Source of the DNA: Cysteiniphilum halobium
Lineage (GTDB): Bacteria; Pseudomonadota; Gammaproteobacteria; Francisellales; Francisellaceae
Length of the DNA: 62,377 bases
Assembly (NCBI RefSeq): GCF_003574425.1
Contig: NZ_QLIU01000009.1
Location: 1 to 62,377, forward strand
Direction of reading: 5' to 3'
A program made the translations under genes and the position numbers. How positions within the stretch are numbered: position 1 is the first letter of the stretch; each line of letters opens with the position of its first letter. The notes under the pieces are model-generated. The model ran no database searches. It was not told where the DNA came from and saw only the letters and a list, made by a program, of their open reading frames with translations. This document shows, in pieces, positions 47,203 to 56,440 of this stretch.

Positions 47203-47655
47203 ATGAATTTCCTATCTTCATTTATTTCTCCACAGCGTGTTATTAATAAGGCGGCATTACAGAGTCAAAAGCGCGTCTTTGAGGTATTAAGCCAGTTGTT
47301 AAAAGATGATGATATCGATATCAGTGCTGATACAATTTATCAGAAACTTTTTGAGCGTGAGCGTATTGGTAATACGGCTATTGGCAAAGAGGTTGCAGTG
47401 CCACATTGTCGAATTAAGGGCTTAACAATGACGCGTTTAGCTGTGTTAACCTTGGAGGAGGCGATTGATTATGGTGAAGAAGATCGTAAAGTCAATATCG
47501 TGATTGCCGTAATTTTTCCACAAAATGTCAATGATGTGCATATTAAGTTTATGGCTGAGCTGGTGAAATTTCTAAAACAAGAAGGAGTGATTGAAAAGAT
47601 TAAAGCGTCTACTTCAAATGAATCTCTTTACCAGCTTTTTCTAGGTAATGCCTAA
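47203..47655 (+). CDS. ptsN: Nitrogen-PTS EIIA component (PtsN)
   Basis: 150 residues. Phosphoryl-acceptor His68 in VAVPHCRIKG, in the expected position. Accepts phosphate from HPr/NPr and regulates potassium and nitrogen functions in other proteobacteria. Follows hpf by 43 bases and precedes the HPr kinase gene by 24. Confidence 0.92.
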   Translation: MNFLSSFISPQRVINKAALQSQKRVFEVLSQLLKDDDIDISADTIYQKLFERERIGNTAIGKEVAVPHCRIKGLTMTRLAVLTLEEAIDYGEEDRKVNIVIAVIFPQNVNDVHIKFMAELVKFLKQEGVIEKIKASTSNESLYQLFLGNA

Positions 47656-47679
47656 GTGGATAAATGACAGAAAATAAAA

Positions 47680-48093
47680 ATGCAATACTGGCATGCAAGC
47701 TTTATAACAAACAACATTAATACTGGATTATTAGTCATCGGACCACCAAATATTGGGAAAACTGAACTTTGTTATCATATGATTAAGCACTTAAATTATT
47801 ATCTAGTGGCGGATGACTTGGTAAAAATCATTAAAATTAATAGTATTTATCAAGGGTTTTTGTGTAATGATCAGTATTTTGGCGTCATGCATCACAAAAA
47901 AAAGGATTTTATTCAAGTTGAAAAAGCATTAAAGCAGTCTGTGATTAGCCATGTTGTGTATTTATATTGTCAGGTAAAAGACCTAGAGTATGTTAGTAAA
48001 GCACGTACCTTAGCTTTACCTTTAATTGAGATCAATGTCTTTGAGAAAACCTGGTATGAGTGTGCTAAGCAGTTGCAAAATATATTAGGGTAA
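47680..48093 (+). CDS. Short, degenerate HPr kinase/phosphorylase-like protein
   Basis: 137 residues, matching only the C-terminal kinase core of HPr kinase (full length is about 310). Walker A is GPPNIGKTE (21-29), off the normal GxSGxGKSE, followed by LVADDLVKI as in true HprK. The signature block around the catalytic loop and the PGRN-like end are not recognisable (YFGVMHHKKKD and INVFEKTWYECAK instead). It lies between ptsN and rapZ, its normal place. May be a compact kinase of the alphaproteobacterial kind or a degraded one. Confidence 0.75.
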   Translation: MQYWHASFITNNINTGLLVIGPPNIGKTELCYHMIKHLNYYLVADDLVKIIKINSIYQGFLCNDQYFGVMHHKKKDFIQVEKALKQSVISHVVYLYCQVKDLEYVSKARTLALPLIEINVFEKTWYECAKQLQNILG

Positions 48094-48123
48094 ATACAAA
48101 AGCTTTGGTAAACTGAGCAAATT

Positions 48124-49017
48124 ATGATGAGTGAAAATGGTAAAAATTGCGTGGATAGTACATCCAAATCGGTTGTGCTTTTAGCTGGTGTTTCCGGAGC
48201 TGGTAAGTCAACCGTTTTGAGTATATTGGAAGATCAGGGATTTTTTTGTATTGAAAATCTGCCTTTATTTTTATTAGAAGAAACCCTTGCATATGTTTTA
48301 AGTCATCCGCAGTATAAACAAAATATTGTTATCTCATTGGCCCCACACTCATTTTTGGAAAATGAAAACTGTCATGTGAAACATTTGCAGAACAAGTATC
48401 AGGCGAGCCTTACTTATTGGTATATTGAAGCCAGTAGAAATGTACTGATGAAACGCTATGATGAAACACGTAGACGTCATCCTTTCTCGGATAAAACAAT
48501 TACTTTAGAAAATGCAATTGATGCAGAGTTTAACGTTTTGGAAAGCTATGCAAGTGTTGCTGATTATACCTTGGATACAACGAATTTAAGTTTACAAGAA
48601 CTCAGAGAAATAGTGTGCCAAAAACTTTTAGGTAAGGGGAAACTATCCAGTCAAATTAAGGTTTTCTCATTTGGTTTTAAATATGGGATGCCGCAAAAAG
48701 CAGATTATCTTTTTGATGTCAGAAGCTTACCTAATCCATATTGGGATAAGCGCTTGCGTTTGCAGACAGGACTTGATGCTGATGTAATTGCTTATTTGCA
48801 GAAGCAGACACAAGTATTAGCAATGATAGATGACATTAGTCAGTTTCTTCTGAAGTGGTGTGAGTTGCAGCAACAGCAAGGCAAAAGTTATATTGATGTG
48901 GCGATTGGTTGCACTGGTGGACAGCATCGATCCGTGTATATTGTGGAACAGCTGGCGGGCCGATTAAGAGCGAATTTTAATCATGTGATTGTGAGCCATA
49001 GGGAGTTAAAAGGATGA
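48124..49017 (+). CDS. rapZ: RapZ-like RNase adaptor/nucleotide-binding protein
   Basis: 297 residues. Walker A GVSGAGKST (22-30), the DTTNLSLQELR stretch, and the C-terminal domain with GCTGGQHRSVYIVEQL, the conserved RapZ C-terminal site. In E. coli it senses glucosamine-6-phosphate and controls glmS through small RNAs; here it neighbours PTS genes as in most proteobacteria. It overlaps the EIIA gene by four bases. Starts at ATG 48124 or 48127. Confidence 0.93.
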   Translation: MMSENGKNCVDSTSKSVVLLAGVSGAGKSTVLSILEDQGFFCIENLPLFLLEETLAYVLSHPQYKQNIVISLAPHSFLENENCHVKHLQNKYQASLTYWYIEASRNVLMKRYDETRRRHPFSDKTITLENAIDAEFNVLESYASVADYTLDTTNLSLQELREIVCQKLLGKGKLSSQIKVFSFGFKYGMPQKADYLFDVRSLPNPYWDKRLRLQTGLDADVIAYLQKQTQVLAMIDDISQFLLKWCELQQQQGKSYIDVAIGCTGGQHRSVYIVEQLAGRLRANFNHVIVSHRELKG

Positions 49018-49409
49018 TTGGAGTTGTATTGATTACGCATGGACAGATTGGTCAATCAATGCTTGAGGTGGCAACGCGTTTGGTCGAGATTCAAAAAGAG
49101 TATATTCAAGTAGTATCATCCTGCTCATATGATCAACCAGAATTATTAATGCGCGTTGAAAATGCCTTTAAGAATATGCCCAATTGTGATGGTTTTTTGG
49201 TATTAACGGATCTTTTTGGCGCAACGCCAACTAATGTTACACAATCATTTATGCGAGTATATAATTTAGCTGTTATTACAGGGCTTAATATGCCGATGCT
49301 TTTAAAGGCATTGACATATCATAAGCAAGCGCTATCTTTAGATGAGTTTGCAGAAAGAGTTTATGATGCATCAAAAGCATGCATTGTATTAGAAGAAGGT
49401 AATAAGTGA
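49014..49409 (+). CDS. PTS EIIA of the mannose family (ManX-type)
   Basis: 131 residues. Active-site His9 in VVLITHGQIGQSM and the conserved LTDLFGATPTNV. No EIIB, EIIC or EIID is nearby, so it is likely a regulatory or orphan acceptor, as in the beta/gammaproteobacterial ptsN-hprK-rapZ-EIIA-HPr arrangement. Overlaps rapZ by four bases and is followed by HPr. Confidence 0.92.
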   Translation: MIGVVLITHGQIGQSMLEVATRLVEIQKEYIQVVSSCSYDQPELLMRVENAFKNMPNCDGFLVLTDLFGATPTNVTQSFMRVYNLAVITGLNMPMLLKALTYHKQALSLDEFAERVYDASKACIVLEEGNK

Positions 49410-49420
49410 AAGAAACACAC

Positions 49421-49696
49421 ATGAAAGAGATTGATTTAGTGTTGATTAATCAGTTAGGATTACATGCGCGAGCGGCTTCTAAATTGGTTAACTTAGCTTT
49501 GCGTTTTAGTAGTGAAATCGAAGTTGAGGTTGTTAAAACCGGTGTTAAGGCAAATTGTAAAAGCATTATGGGATTGATGATGCTTGGTGCCAGTTGTGGC
49601 ACATCGATTCGTTTAAGTGCTAAAGGAGATGATCAAGAAGAAGCACTTGATGCTATCAGGGTACTTATCCAAGATAGATTTGGTGAAGAAAGTTAA
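49421..49696 (+). CDS. ptsH: HPr phosphocarrier protein
   Basis: 91 residues from ATG 49421. His15 (GLHARAASKLV) accepts phosphate from Enzyme I, and the regulatory serine (Ser48, Ser46 equivalent) lies in NCKSIMGLMMLGAS, the site that HPr kinase uses. The start at 49421 gives normal numbering; a GTG at 49406 is in frame. Enzyme I (ptsI), which normally follows, is not in the window. Confidence 0.9.
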   Translation: MKEIDLVLINQLGLHARAASKLVNLALRFSSEIEVEVVKTGVKANCKSIMGLMMLGASCGTSIRLSAKGDDQEEALDAIRVLIQDRFGEES

Positions 49697-49792
49697 AAAT
49701 GAATGGAAATCTTAAGCTTGACTTAAGTTTGCACTTTTAGAATATGTGGTATTGTTGATATTTTATAAACCTAGACAAAAGAGGAATAAGTC

Positions 49793-50119
49793 ATGGCAAA
49801 TCAGTATACAGGAAGTTTTGAACATATTATTCAACAAAAATATAACTGCAGTGCACGAGAAGTTTTAGAGCGTTGTGCGGATGAGGGGATGACCTATCAG
49901 GATGCTGAGAAGATGCTTGGGTTTAAGCATGGCACAATTCGCAAATGGGCAAACCGTTTTGATATTAAATTAAAATCCGGCATTGTTGAAAAAACAGTGA
50001 AACGGGATAGTTTTATGAAAATGTTTAATCAAAAGAGTTTGAATAAATACAATGTTTTAAGTCGTTGCTGGGGTGTTAAAAAGCGTCAGTTTGCATATAT
50101 CTCAACAAATGTTAATTGA
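49793..50119 (+). CDS. Small helix-turn-helix DNA-binding protein
   Basis: 108 residues. MTYQDAEKMLGFKHGTIRKWANRF reads as a helix-turn-helix (about residues 33-58), with basic residues on both sides. An AGAGGAA site precedes the ATG. No close family recognised. It follows HPr by about 100 bases and converges with the DUF202 gene three bases later. Could be a regulator or a small phage-like DNA-binding protein. Confidence 0.6.
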   Translation: MANQYTGSFEHIIQQKYNCSAREVLERCADEGMTYQDAEKMLGFKHGTIRKWANRFDIKLKSGIVEKTVKRDSFMKMFNQKSLNKYNVLSRCWGVKKRQFAYISTNVN

Positions 50120-50121
50120 AC

Positions 50122-50499
50122 TTAATAAAGCAACATATACCACGCATAGGTAACCATAAAGATAGTAATCACTAATAACAGTAGTCCTAGAAAAATATCT
50201 GGGACACGTGTTTTGTAGCTGATGGTTTCAACAGCGGTGATATTCTTTCGATTCATTGCAAAGCGAATGGATGAAATGATAATAATCACAACTGCTATAA
50301 GCATAATCAAAATGCCAATGATTTCAGCGGACTGTGACATCATGTTACTTGTTCTAACGCCTACACCTTTGGCCATTATGCGCAAAAAGATATCAAATTT
50401 TTCAATCAAAAAGCCAAATGCCATGAGTGCAATGGCAGTTCTAACCCACGATAGATAGGTTCGCTCATTAGCAGCGTGATCGTTGAAATGTTCTATCAT
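50122..50499 (-). CDS. DUF202 (YidH-type) membrane protein
   Basis: 125 residues, three spans, with the family opening NERTYLSWVRTAIALMAFGF. Unknown function. Converges with the HTH gene. Confidence 0.85.
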   Translation of the reverse strand: MIEHFNDHAANERTYLSWVRTAIALMAFGFLIEKFDIFLRIMAKGVGVRTSNMMSQSAEIIGILIMLIAVVIIIISSIRFAMNRKNITAVETISYKTRVPDIFLGLLLLVITIFMVTYAWYMLLY

Positions 50500-50634
50500 A
50501 TCAATATGCCAATTATATTATATTAATTTATAGTGTAGACGAAATTATAGTGATTTTTTGTGGTATTTGTTGCATTGATTCTACGATTATCTGTGATATC
50601 GTATTTCAGTTGAACAATAAAAAGGGAGCACAAA

Positions 50635-51327
50635 ATGGCGGGAACTAAAAAAGTGGCAATATTATTGGCTGGATGTGGTGTTTATGATGGCAGCGAAATT
50701 AATGAGGCGGTTTTAACATTATTATCTTTATCAAAGCGTGGTATTAAGTATGAGATGATCGCACCCAATATGATGCAGCGCCATGTGATTAATCACATAA
50801 CGGGTGATGAAGAGTCTCAAACACGCAATGTTCTTGTTGAAGCAGCACGTATTGCACGTGGTCAGATAAAAGATCTAAGATTAGCTTATCCGGATGATTA
50901 TGCGGCATTGATTATTCCAGGTGGATTTGGTGTGGCTAAAAATCTGTGTGATTTTGCCTTTAAGCAAGACAGCAGCTTTAGTGTAGAACCCGCTGTAGCA
51001 GAATTTATTAATAAGTTTAAAAATGTACACAAGCCCGTTGGTTTTATCTGTATTTCGCCAGTTATTGCTGCTGAGCTTTATCCAAATGCTAAGTTAACCA
51101 TTGGTAATGATCAAGCAACGGCTGATATTATTGAGCATAAAGGGGCTAAACACGTCAATCAATGTGTCACTGAGGTTTGTGTTGATCAAATAAATAAAGT
51201 TGTGAGCACGCCTGCATATATGCTTGGTCAAAGTATTGCAGAAGTTGCTTTAGGCATAGATCATTTGGTTGAAGCTGTTGTGTCTTTAATGACTGATGAG
51301 GCTTTGGCATCTTCTGACGTTAAATAA
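50635..51327 (+). CDS. elbB: ElbB-type DJ-1/PfpI protein
   Basis: 230 residues. AILLAGCGVYDGSEINEA, LIIPGGFGVAKNLCDFA and a nucleophile-elbow-like FICISPVIAAEL with cysteine match ElbB, reported as glyoxalase-like or linked to isoprenoid metabolism. AAGGGAG precedes the ATG. Its last 67 bases overlap the converging alr gene. Confidence 0.9.
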   Translation: MAGTKKVAILLAGCGVYDGSEINEAVLTLLSLSKRGIKYEMIAPNMMQRHVINHITGDEESQTRNVLVEAARIARGQIKDLRLAYPDDYAALIIPGGFGVAKNLCDFAFKQDSSFSVEPAVAEFINKFKNVHKPVGFICISPVIAAELYPNAKLTIGNDQATADIIEHKGAKHVNQCVTEVCVDQINKVVSTPAYMLGQSIAEVALGIDHLVEAVVSLMTDEALASSDVK

Positions 51328-52433
51328 AATCGTTTAACGCGTGGGTTAACAGCAGTTAGCATGGCATAACTGGATGTACCAATTTGTTTGGCGACATCGT
51401 CCACTAATAAATGATTGATACCAAACAAAGTCACAGTATCTCCAATAGTAATATCTGCATGATTGCCAATATCAATTGCCATAAGATCCATAGAAACCTT
51501 GCCAGCACTTGGGTAGAGTTTATTGTTAATTGACACCATTGTGCCATTAGGTGCAGACTGTGGATAGCCATCGCCATAACCAATCGCAGCAATAGCAATT
51601 CTTGTTGTTGATTTAGCAATATATTGACGGTTATATCCAACTGAATCACCCTTATTAATCAACTGAATGGCGATGATATGGCTATGTAATGCCATTACGG
51701 GCTTGAGTGAACATTTTAATAATTGATGTGCTGCCGCACATGCACCATAGAGTGCTAAGCCAATACGGATCGTATTGGTGCCAAAATCATCATTATTTAA
51801 GAGAGAGGCTGCGGAGTTAAAAGCGCTAATATGGATAAAGGATTTATTTTTGACTAACACTTGAAAGCGCTGTAATTGTTTTAAAGTAAAAGCTTTATCA
51901 TGAGCTTCAGATTCTGCTAAATGTGTTAATGTGTTCATTGGTTTATTATAAGCTTGCGCTTTGTGATAAAGTGATTCAAACTCATTTTCAGATAATCCCA
52001 AGCGGTTCATGCCGGTGTTGACTTTGAGCCATATCTCAGCTTGTTCACTTTGAAAGTATTCGTGCAGTAACATATATTGATAGGCGCTGTGGATAACCGG
52101 AATCAGTTTGTATTTAATCAGTGTTCTCACCATATCTTTGGAGAAAAAACCTGAAAAAATAATAACCTTGGTTCTCTTGATTCCTGCTAAAATAAGTTCA
52201 ATACCTTCCTCGACACTAGCAACGCCAAAATAATCGCATAAACCATCTAATACTTTAGCAATTTCAACGGCACCATGACCATAAGCATTTGCTTTTAGCA
52301 TAATGATGATGGATTTATTTGCATGCAATGCACGAATGTTGGCTAAATTAGTCAAAAGATGAGAAAGGTTAATATCTGCAAAGGCACGTAAATTGTGATG
52401 TTTTGGTGTCATGATAATAGAGCTAAAAGCCAT
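51261..52433 (-). CDS. alr: Alanine racemase
   Basis: 390 residues. PLP lysine in MLKANAYGHGAVE near residue 48 and the opposing tyrosine in SVGYNRQYI. The conserved part ends around VNPRVKRFYL; about 20 further residues extend into the converging elbB gene. Starts at ATG 52433, 17 bases after pabA, or at 52412. Supplies D-alanine for peptidoglycan. Last in an apparent operon with pabA, pabBC and the ligase. Confidence 0.92.
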   Translation of the reverse strand: MAFSSIIMTPKHHNLRAFADINLSHLLTNLANIRALHANKSIIIMLKANAYGHGAVEIAKVLDGLCDYFGVASVEEGIELILAGIKRTKVIIFSGFFSKDMVRTLIKYKLIPVIHSAYQYMLLHEYFQSEQAEIWLKVNTGMNRLGLSENEFESLYHKAQAYNKPMNTLTHLAESEAHDKAFTLKQLQRFQVLVKNKSFIHISAFNSAASLLNNDDFGTNTIRIGLALYGACAAAHQLLKCSLKPVMALHSHIIAIQLINKGDSVGYNRQYIAKSTTRIAIAAIGYGDGYPQSAPNGTMVSINNKLYPSAGKVSMDLMAIDIGNHADITIGDTVTLFGINHLLVDDVAKQIGTSSYAMLTAVNPRVKRFYLTSEDAKASSVIKDTTASTK

Positions 52434-52450
52434 TAGATCAATTGATTAAA

Positions 52451-53050
52451 CTAGGATAGCGCCTTTTGCTTTAAGTACAAGTGCTTATTCGCTAAAAGAA
52501 AATTTTGTAATGTCTTTAATCCATGCTCTGTTAAATAAGCCTCAGGATGATATTGGATACCATAAATGGGTAACTGCTTATGCGCAAATGCCATCAGTTC
52601 GCCTTCTTTGGTAAGCGCTATTGGCTGTAAATCATCAGCTAAACTATTCTTATCTACAATAAGCGAATGATAACGTGTGACCAAGAGTGGAGATTGCAAC
52701 CCTTGATATAATGGGTGGTTGATAAAATCGATAGAGCTGCATTGTCCATGCATGATGTTAGCTGAATGAATAACTTTGGCGCCAAAATATTGCGCTAATA
52801 ATTGATGACCAAGGCAAACTCCTAAAATGGGCACGCTACTATCAATCATACGTTTGATTTCAGGATATAAATGACTTAATTCATTGGGGTGACCGGGTCC
52901 TGGTCCTATAACTACTGCAGTAAATTTGTTGTAGTTAATGGTTTTACCTAGTTGGTCTGATTTAAGTAGAGTTACTTTTTCACCCAATTGGGCAAAATAA
53001 TCCATTAGAATATGTGAAAATGAATCATAATGGTCAATAAACAGCAACAT
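52451..53050 (-). CDS. pabA: Aminodeoxychorismate/anthranilate synthase glutaminase
   Basis: 199 residues, class I glutamine amidotransferase with catalytic Cys in GVCLGHQLLA and His-Glu in YHPEAYLT. Provides ammonia for PabB. It can also serve TrpE in some species; the adjacent PabB-PabC fusion, six bases away, points to p-aminobenzoate. Confidence 0.92.
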   Translation of the reverse strand: MLLFIDHYDSFSHILMDYFAQLGEKVTLLKSDQLGKTINYNKFTAVVIGPGPGHPNELSHLYPEIKRMIDSSVPILGVCLGHQLLAQYFGAKVIHSANIMHGQCSSIDFINHPLYQGLQSPLLVTRYHSLIVDKNSLADDLQPIALTKEGELMAFAHKQLPIYGIQYHPEAYLTEHGLKTLQNFLLANKHLYLKQKALS

Positions 53051-53056
53051 ATTAAT

Positions 53057-54877
53057 TTATACTTCTTGTGTGATTGTTTGTATGCTTACAAAACATGGTA
53101 TTCTACCTCTAACATCGTTAATAAGGTAAATATTCTTTGCACGTTTAAGATCTTTTATGCTGATTGAACGCTCATGGATTTGCCCTGATTGCAACAGTTT
53201 AGCGCGAGCAATGCCTGGTAGTAAGCCATCGTTAATAGGTGGTGTATATAAAATACCGTTAAGTTCAATAATGATATTATAAAAACGTGCCTCTGTTAGA
53301 TGATTTTGCTCATTGAAGAAAACAAGTTCACTATTTGCCTTGTCACCAATATATTGCATATGTTTCTGTGTATAAAATCCGCGTGTAGTTTGATCGTCTG
53401 TTTTGTGTTGCCATAGTGGGTTATTTGAATCTATTGGCTCAGGACAAATAAAAAGCTCGATGCTATGAGTAGCTTGTGGTTTTTCAAGTTGTTGATGCGT
53501 GATCGTAAAATGCCCGTGATAGTTTATAGCAACTCTTAATTTATATTGTTCACTGTTTGAAGTGCTAAGAGTATTACAATATTTTAATAATGCATTTTTC
53601 AATTGAATTATATCCACCATGAAGTGTAAGATTTGTGCTGATTGTACAAGACGTTCAAGATGTAAATCATAAGATGTAAGTCCATTTTTGTTATACAGCA
53701 TGGTCTCGATCAGTTGAAATTGGGGGCGATACAAGCGTTTGATAAATTGGATTTTAGCGTTCATTTCTTGCCATTCATCCTCTGGTGTGGATTGGATGGT
53801 AAAGCCGCCACCAACACCACAATGCCATAATTGATTATTCTGTTGAGTTAATGTGCGAATAGCAACATTAAAACACATGTCATTATTTGGCATAATATAA
53901 CCAATACAACCTGTATATAGACCGCGTGGCGGTTCAATCTGTTGGATGATTTTCATCGTGCGTTTTTTTGGGGCACCGGTAATGGAGCCACAAGGAAATA
54001 GATGTTCAATAATATGTGCAAAAGAAATATTGCTATCCACTGTGCCAGAAATCGTTGAGGTCATTTGATAAACGCTTTTATAAGTTTCAATAACAAAGGG
54101 ATTGCTAACTTCAATGGATCCAGTATGACAAATGCGTGCCAAATCATTACGCAATAGATCAACGATAATTAAGTTCTCGGCTTTATTTTTGGGATCTTCC
54201 TGCAAAAACTGGTATGATTTTATATCATCATTTTGATCTTCAAAACGTTTGCTTGTACCTTTCATTGGTTTCACCGTAATGGTTTCACCTTGCTTTTTAA
54301 AAAACAGCTCAGGTGAAAAAGATAAAACAGTCATCGGTTTGAAAGGTAAAAAGGCACTATAGCTAACCGGTTGTTGGGACTTTAGTTGAGTATAAAGTCC
54401 ATCAGCGGTTAAGTTTGAGCGCAGTTGAATACGCTTGGTATAATTGATCTGGTAACTTTCACCATCGCTTAGTGCTTGTTGTACGCAAGCAAAGTCCTTA
54501 GCATACTGTGCTTTCGATAATGGGTCATAAATAAGCTCAATTGCTGGACTTTTACAGGTATTGGTCTTGTTTTTAAATGGGTTCGATGCGCATTTCTCAA
54601 AGGCGACAAAGTGTAATAATGGTATGGTGTGTTCCTTAAGCGTTGTTTTTAAGGAAGAAAAGTCAGGGTTTAGATAATATGCTGCTTCATAGCTAATAAA
54701 GCCAACAAGATATAAACCTTGTTGTTGTAAATCTATTAATTTCTCAAATGCGGATTTGAGCATCTGAAAATCAGTACATAGTACTTCACTATGCGGCTGG
54801 CTAAAGTAAAAACTCTTGTCATTGCTATCTAAGGTGTTTTCAAGATAGGCAAATGGTGGCAGATGATTCTTAAGCAT
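53057..54877 (-). CDS. pabBC: PabB-PabC fusion: aminodeoxychorismate synthase plus lyase
   Basis: 606 residues. Residues about 1-370 are the chorismate-binding component I (MKGTSKR, FPCGSITGAPKKRTMKIIQQIEP, YTGCIGYI); residues about 385-600 are a PLP class IV aminotransferase/ADC lyase (TQKHMQYIGDKANSELVFFNEQ with the likely PLP lysine, ending NDGLLPGIAR). Makes p-aminobenzoate, the second substrate of FolP. Starts within the end of the AMP ligase gene (8-base overlap). No anthranilate features. Confidence 0.9.
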   Translation of the reverse strand: MLKNHLPPFAYLENTLDSNDKSFYFSQPHSEVLCTDFQMLKSAFEKLIDLQQQGLYLVGFISYEAAYYLNPDFSSLKTTLKEHTIPLLHFVAFEKCASNPFKNKTNTCKSPAIELIYDPLSKAQYAKDFACVQQALSDGESYQINYTKRIQLRSNLTADGLYTQLKSQQPVSYSAFLPFKPMTVLSFSPELFFKKQGETITVKPMKGTSKRFEDQNDDIKSYQFLQEDPKNKAENLIIVDLLRNDLARICHTGSIEVSNPFVIETYKSVYQMTSTISGTVDSNISFAHIIEHLFPCGSITGAPKKRTMKIIQQIEPPRGLYTGCIGYIMPNNDMCFNVAIRTLTQQNNQLWHCGVGGGFTIQSTPEDEWQEMNAKIQFIKRLYRPQFQLIETMLYNKNGLTSYDLHLERLVQSAQILHFMVDIIQLKNALLKYCNTLSTSNSEQYKLRVAINYHGHFTITHQQLEKPQATHSIELFICPEPIDSNNPLWQHKTDDQTTRGFYTQKHMQYIGDKANSELVFFNEQNHLTEARFYNIIIELNGILYTPPINDGLLPGIARAKLLQSGQIHERSISIKDLKRAKNIYLINDVRGRIPCFVSIQTITQEV

Positions 54878-56342
54878 GGTTGATCTCTGTTTTTAAGCGA
54901 AAGCGGTCGATTTTACCCGTGATATTAAGTGGTAATTGGGGGTATAAATAGAGCTGATCAATATGTTTGTATGTTGCGAGAAATGGTGTTAAAAAGGTAT
55001 TAATGTTATTTAGAGCAAGTGGTTTATTTTCTTTGGTGGCAACACAGGCACAGACGAGTTCACCCCAAATGTCATCTTTCTTGCCAATAACTGCAACTTG
55101 TTCAATGTCAGATAGTTGATAAAGATAATGCTCAAGCTCCAAAGGCGCAATTTTAGAACCTCCTTTGACAATAATATCTTTGATACGACCCAAAAAATAC
55201 AAATGATGTTCATCATCAATATAACCATAGTCACCCGTGGCTAGCCACTTTCCCTGGTGAGAGATCGGTTGCATTGGTGTTTTGATATAAAGTTCACCAA
55301 TGCCTTGTTGAGTATTATTAAGATGATCATGTTCAATGGGTTTAGTTTTTATCTCGACATCATCAAAAATTTTGATTTTATTATAAGTGCTATACTCTGT
55401 TAAGTTCTGTGCATAGCCATAAACTTCCGTCATGCCCAAACCATTTAGTAGCGGCGTTTTAAATGTTTCTTTAATTAAATAGGATAAGGCTTCACTTGGT
55501 TGGTCACCAGCAACACTTAAGTGTCTAAGTTTATGATCGATTGGATTTTTTTTAGCTTCAAGTGCTAACTGGTAATACATCGTTGGTAGTAATGCCAATG
55601 CCGTAATCTTATATTTTTCAACTAGTTTAAGTGAGGTTGTTGCATCAAAGCTTGGTGCTAATACCATACAATTGCCTAAGGCTATGTTTGGTAACAGCTG
55701 ATACGAGAAGGCATAAGCATGATTGAATGATAAATGCATCAGTGATATATCACCTCTCTTAAGACCATAATCAAATTGACGTGCATAGGCATAGGCTAGA
55801 ATCTGATACGTATAATGCCCGTGAAAATTATAATGTCCACCCGTGCCAGAGCTTATATGATACGTAATACCGTCATGTTTGGCTTGAGCTAGACCTGTGG
55901 TGATATTGCCGGAGGTTTTCTTTACGTTGTGCAAATAATCCAAAGCATCATGAATAATAATTAATTTAATGTGTTGGGCTTGGCAGTAATCATTGAGCAA
56001 GTCAGAATGTTGTTGTGGTTCAATAATTAACAGATCAGGCTTCGCTCTTTTCACGAGTCCAAATAATTCATTGGCGATAAAGCGCGGATTAACTGGAATG
56101 CATTTAAGTCTTTGCTGCCAGCTGGCGAAAAAAAGCCCGACAGAAAAAGGTGAGTTATTTATTGCAAACATCACTTTGCGTGCTTTGTTTTTGCTTAACC
56201 AGTTAGAAATAGCGAGGCTATGTTCATACATGTTGCCATAGCTAAATACTTGATCTTGATAAATAAACATAGGCGCATTATCTAAGCGTTTTAGGTAAGT
56301 TAGAAAGTTGTCTATCGTTTGAATATCTAATGCTGTTAGCAT
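54870..56342 (-). CDS. AMP-forming acyl/aryl ligase coupled to pabBC
   Basis: 490 residues of the ANL adenylating family. GLGMTEVYG, ATGDYGYIDDEHHLYFLGRIKDIIVKGG and the C-terminal NITGKIDRFRLK (with the catalytic lysine) are normal. The phosphate loop is odd: HISSGTGGHYNFHGH where most have TSGTTGxPKG. A strong GGAGG site precedes ATG 56342. Overlap with pabBC indicates co-translation, so the acid it activates may be an aromatic from the same branch. Substrate unknown. Confidence 0.8.
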   Translation of the reverse strand: MLTALDIQTIDNFLTYLKRLDNAPMFIYQDQVFSYGNMYEHSLAISNWLSKNKARKVMFAINNSPFSVGLFFASWQQRLKCIPVNPRFIANELFGLVKRAKPDLLIIEPQQHSDLLNDYCQAQHIKLIIIHDALDYLHNVKKTSGNITTGLAQAKHDGITYHISSGTGGHYNFHGHYTYQILAYAYARQFDYGLKRGDISLMHLSFNHAYAFSYQLLPNIALGNCMVLAPSFDATTSLKLVEKYKITALALLPTMYYQLALEAKKNPIDHKLRHLSVAGDQPSEALSYLIKETFKTPLLNGLGMTEVYGYAQNLTEYSTYNKIKIFDDVEIKTKPIEHDHLNNTQQGIGELYIKTPMQPISHQGKWLATGDYGYIDDEHHLYFLGRIKDIIVKGGSKIAPLELEHYLYQLSDIEQVAVIGKKDDIWGELVCACVATKENKPLALNNINTFLTPFLATYKHIDQLYLYPQLPLNITGKIDRFRLKTEINHA

Positions 56343-56440
56343 GTTTGATCCTCCATTTATGCGCAGGTATTTTAGGGTAAAGGTGGACTTAACACAATTG
56401 AATCTTTGCTACATGGTTTACTATGTAACGATGTATAAAT

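Noticed and set aside
49014-49696. A complete sugar PTS
   Set aside because: No membrane EIIC/EIID, no EIIB and no Enzyme I nearby; only regulatory components are present.
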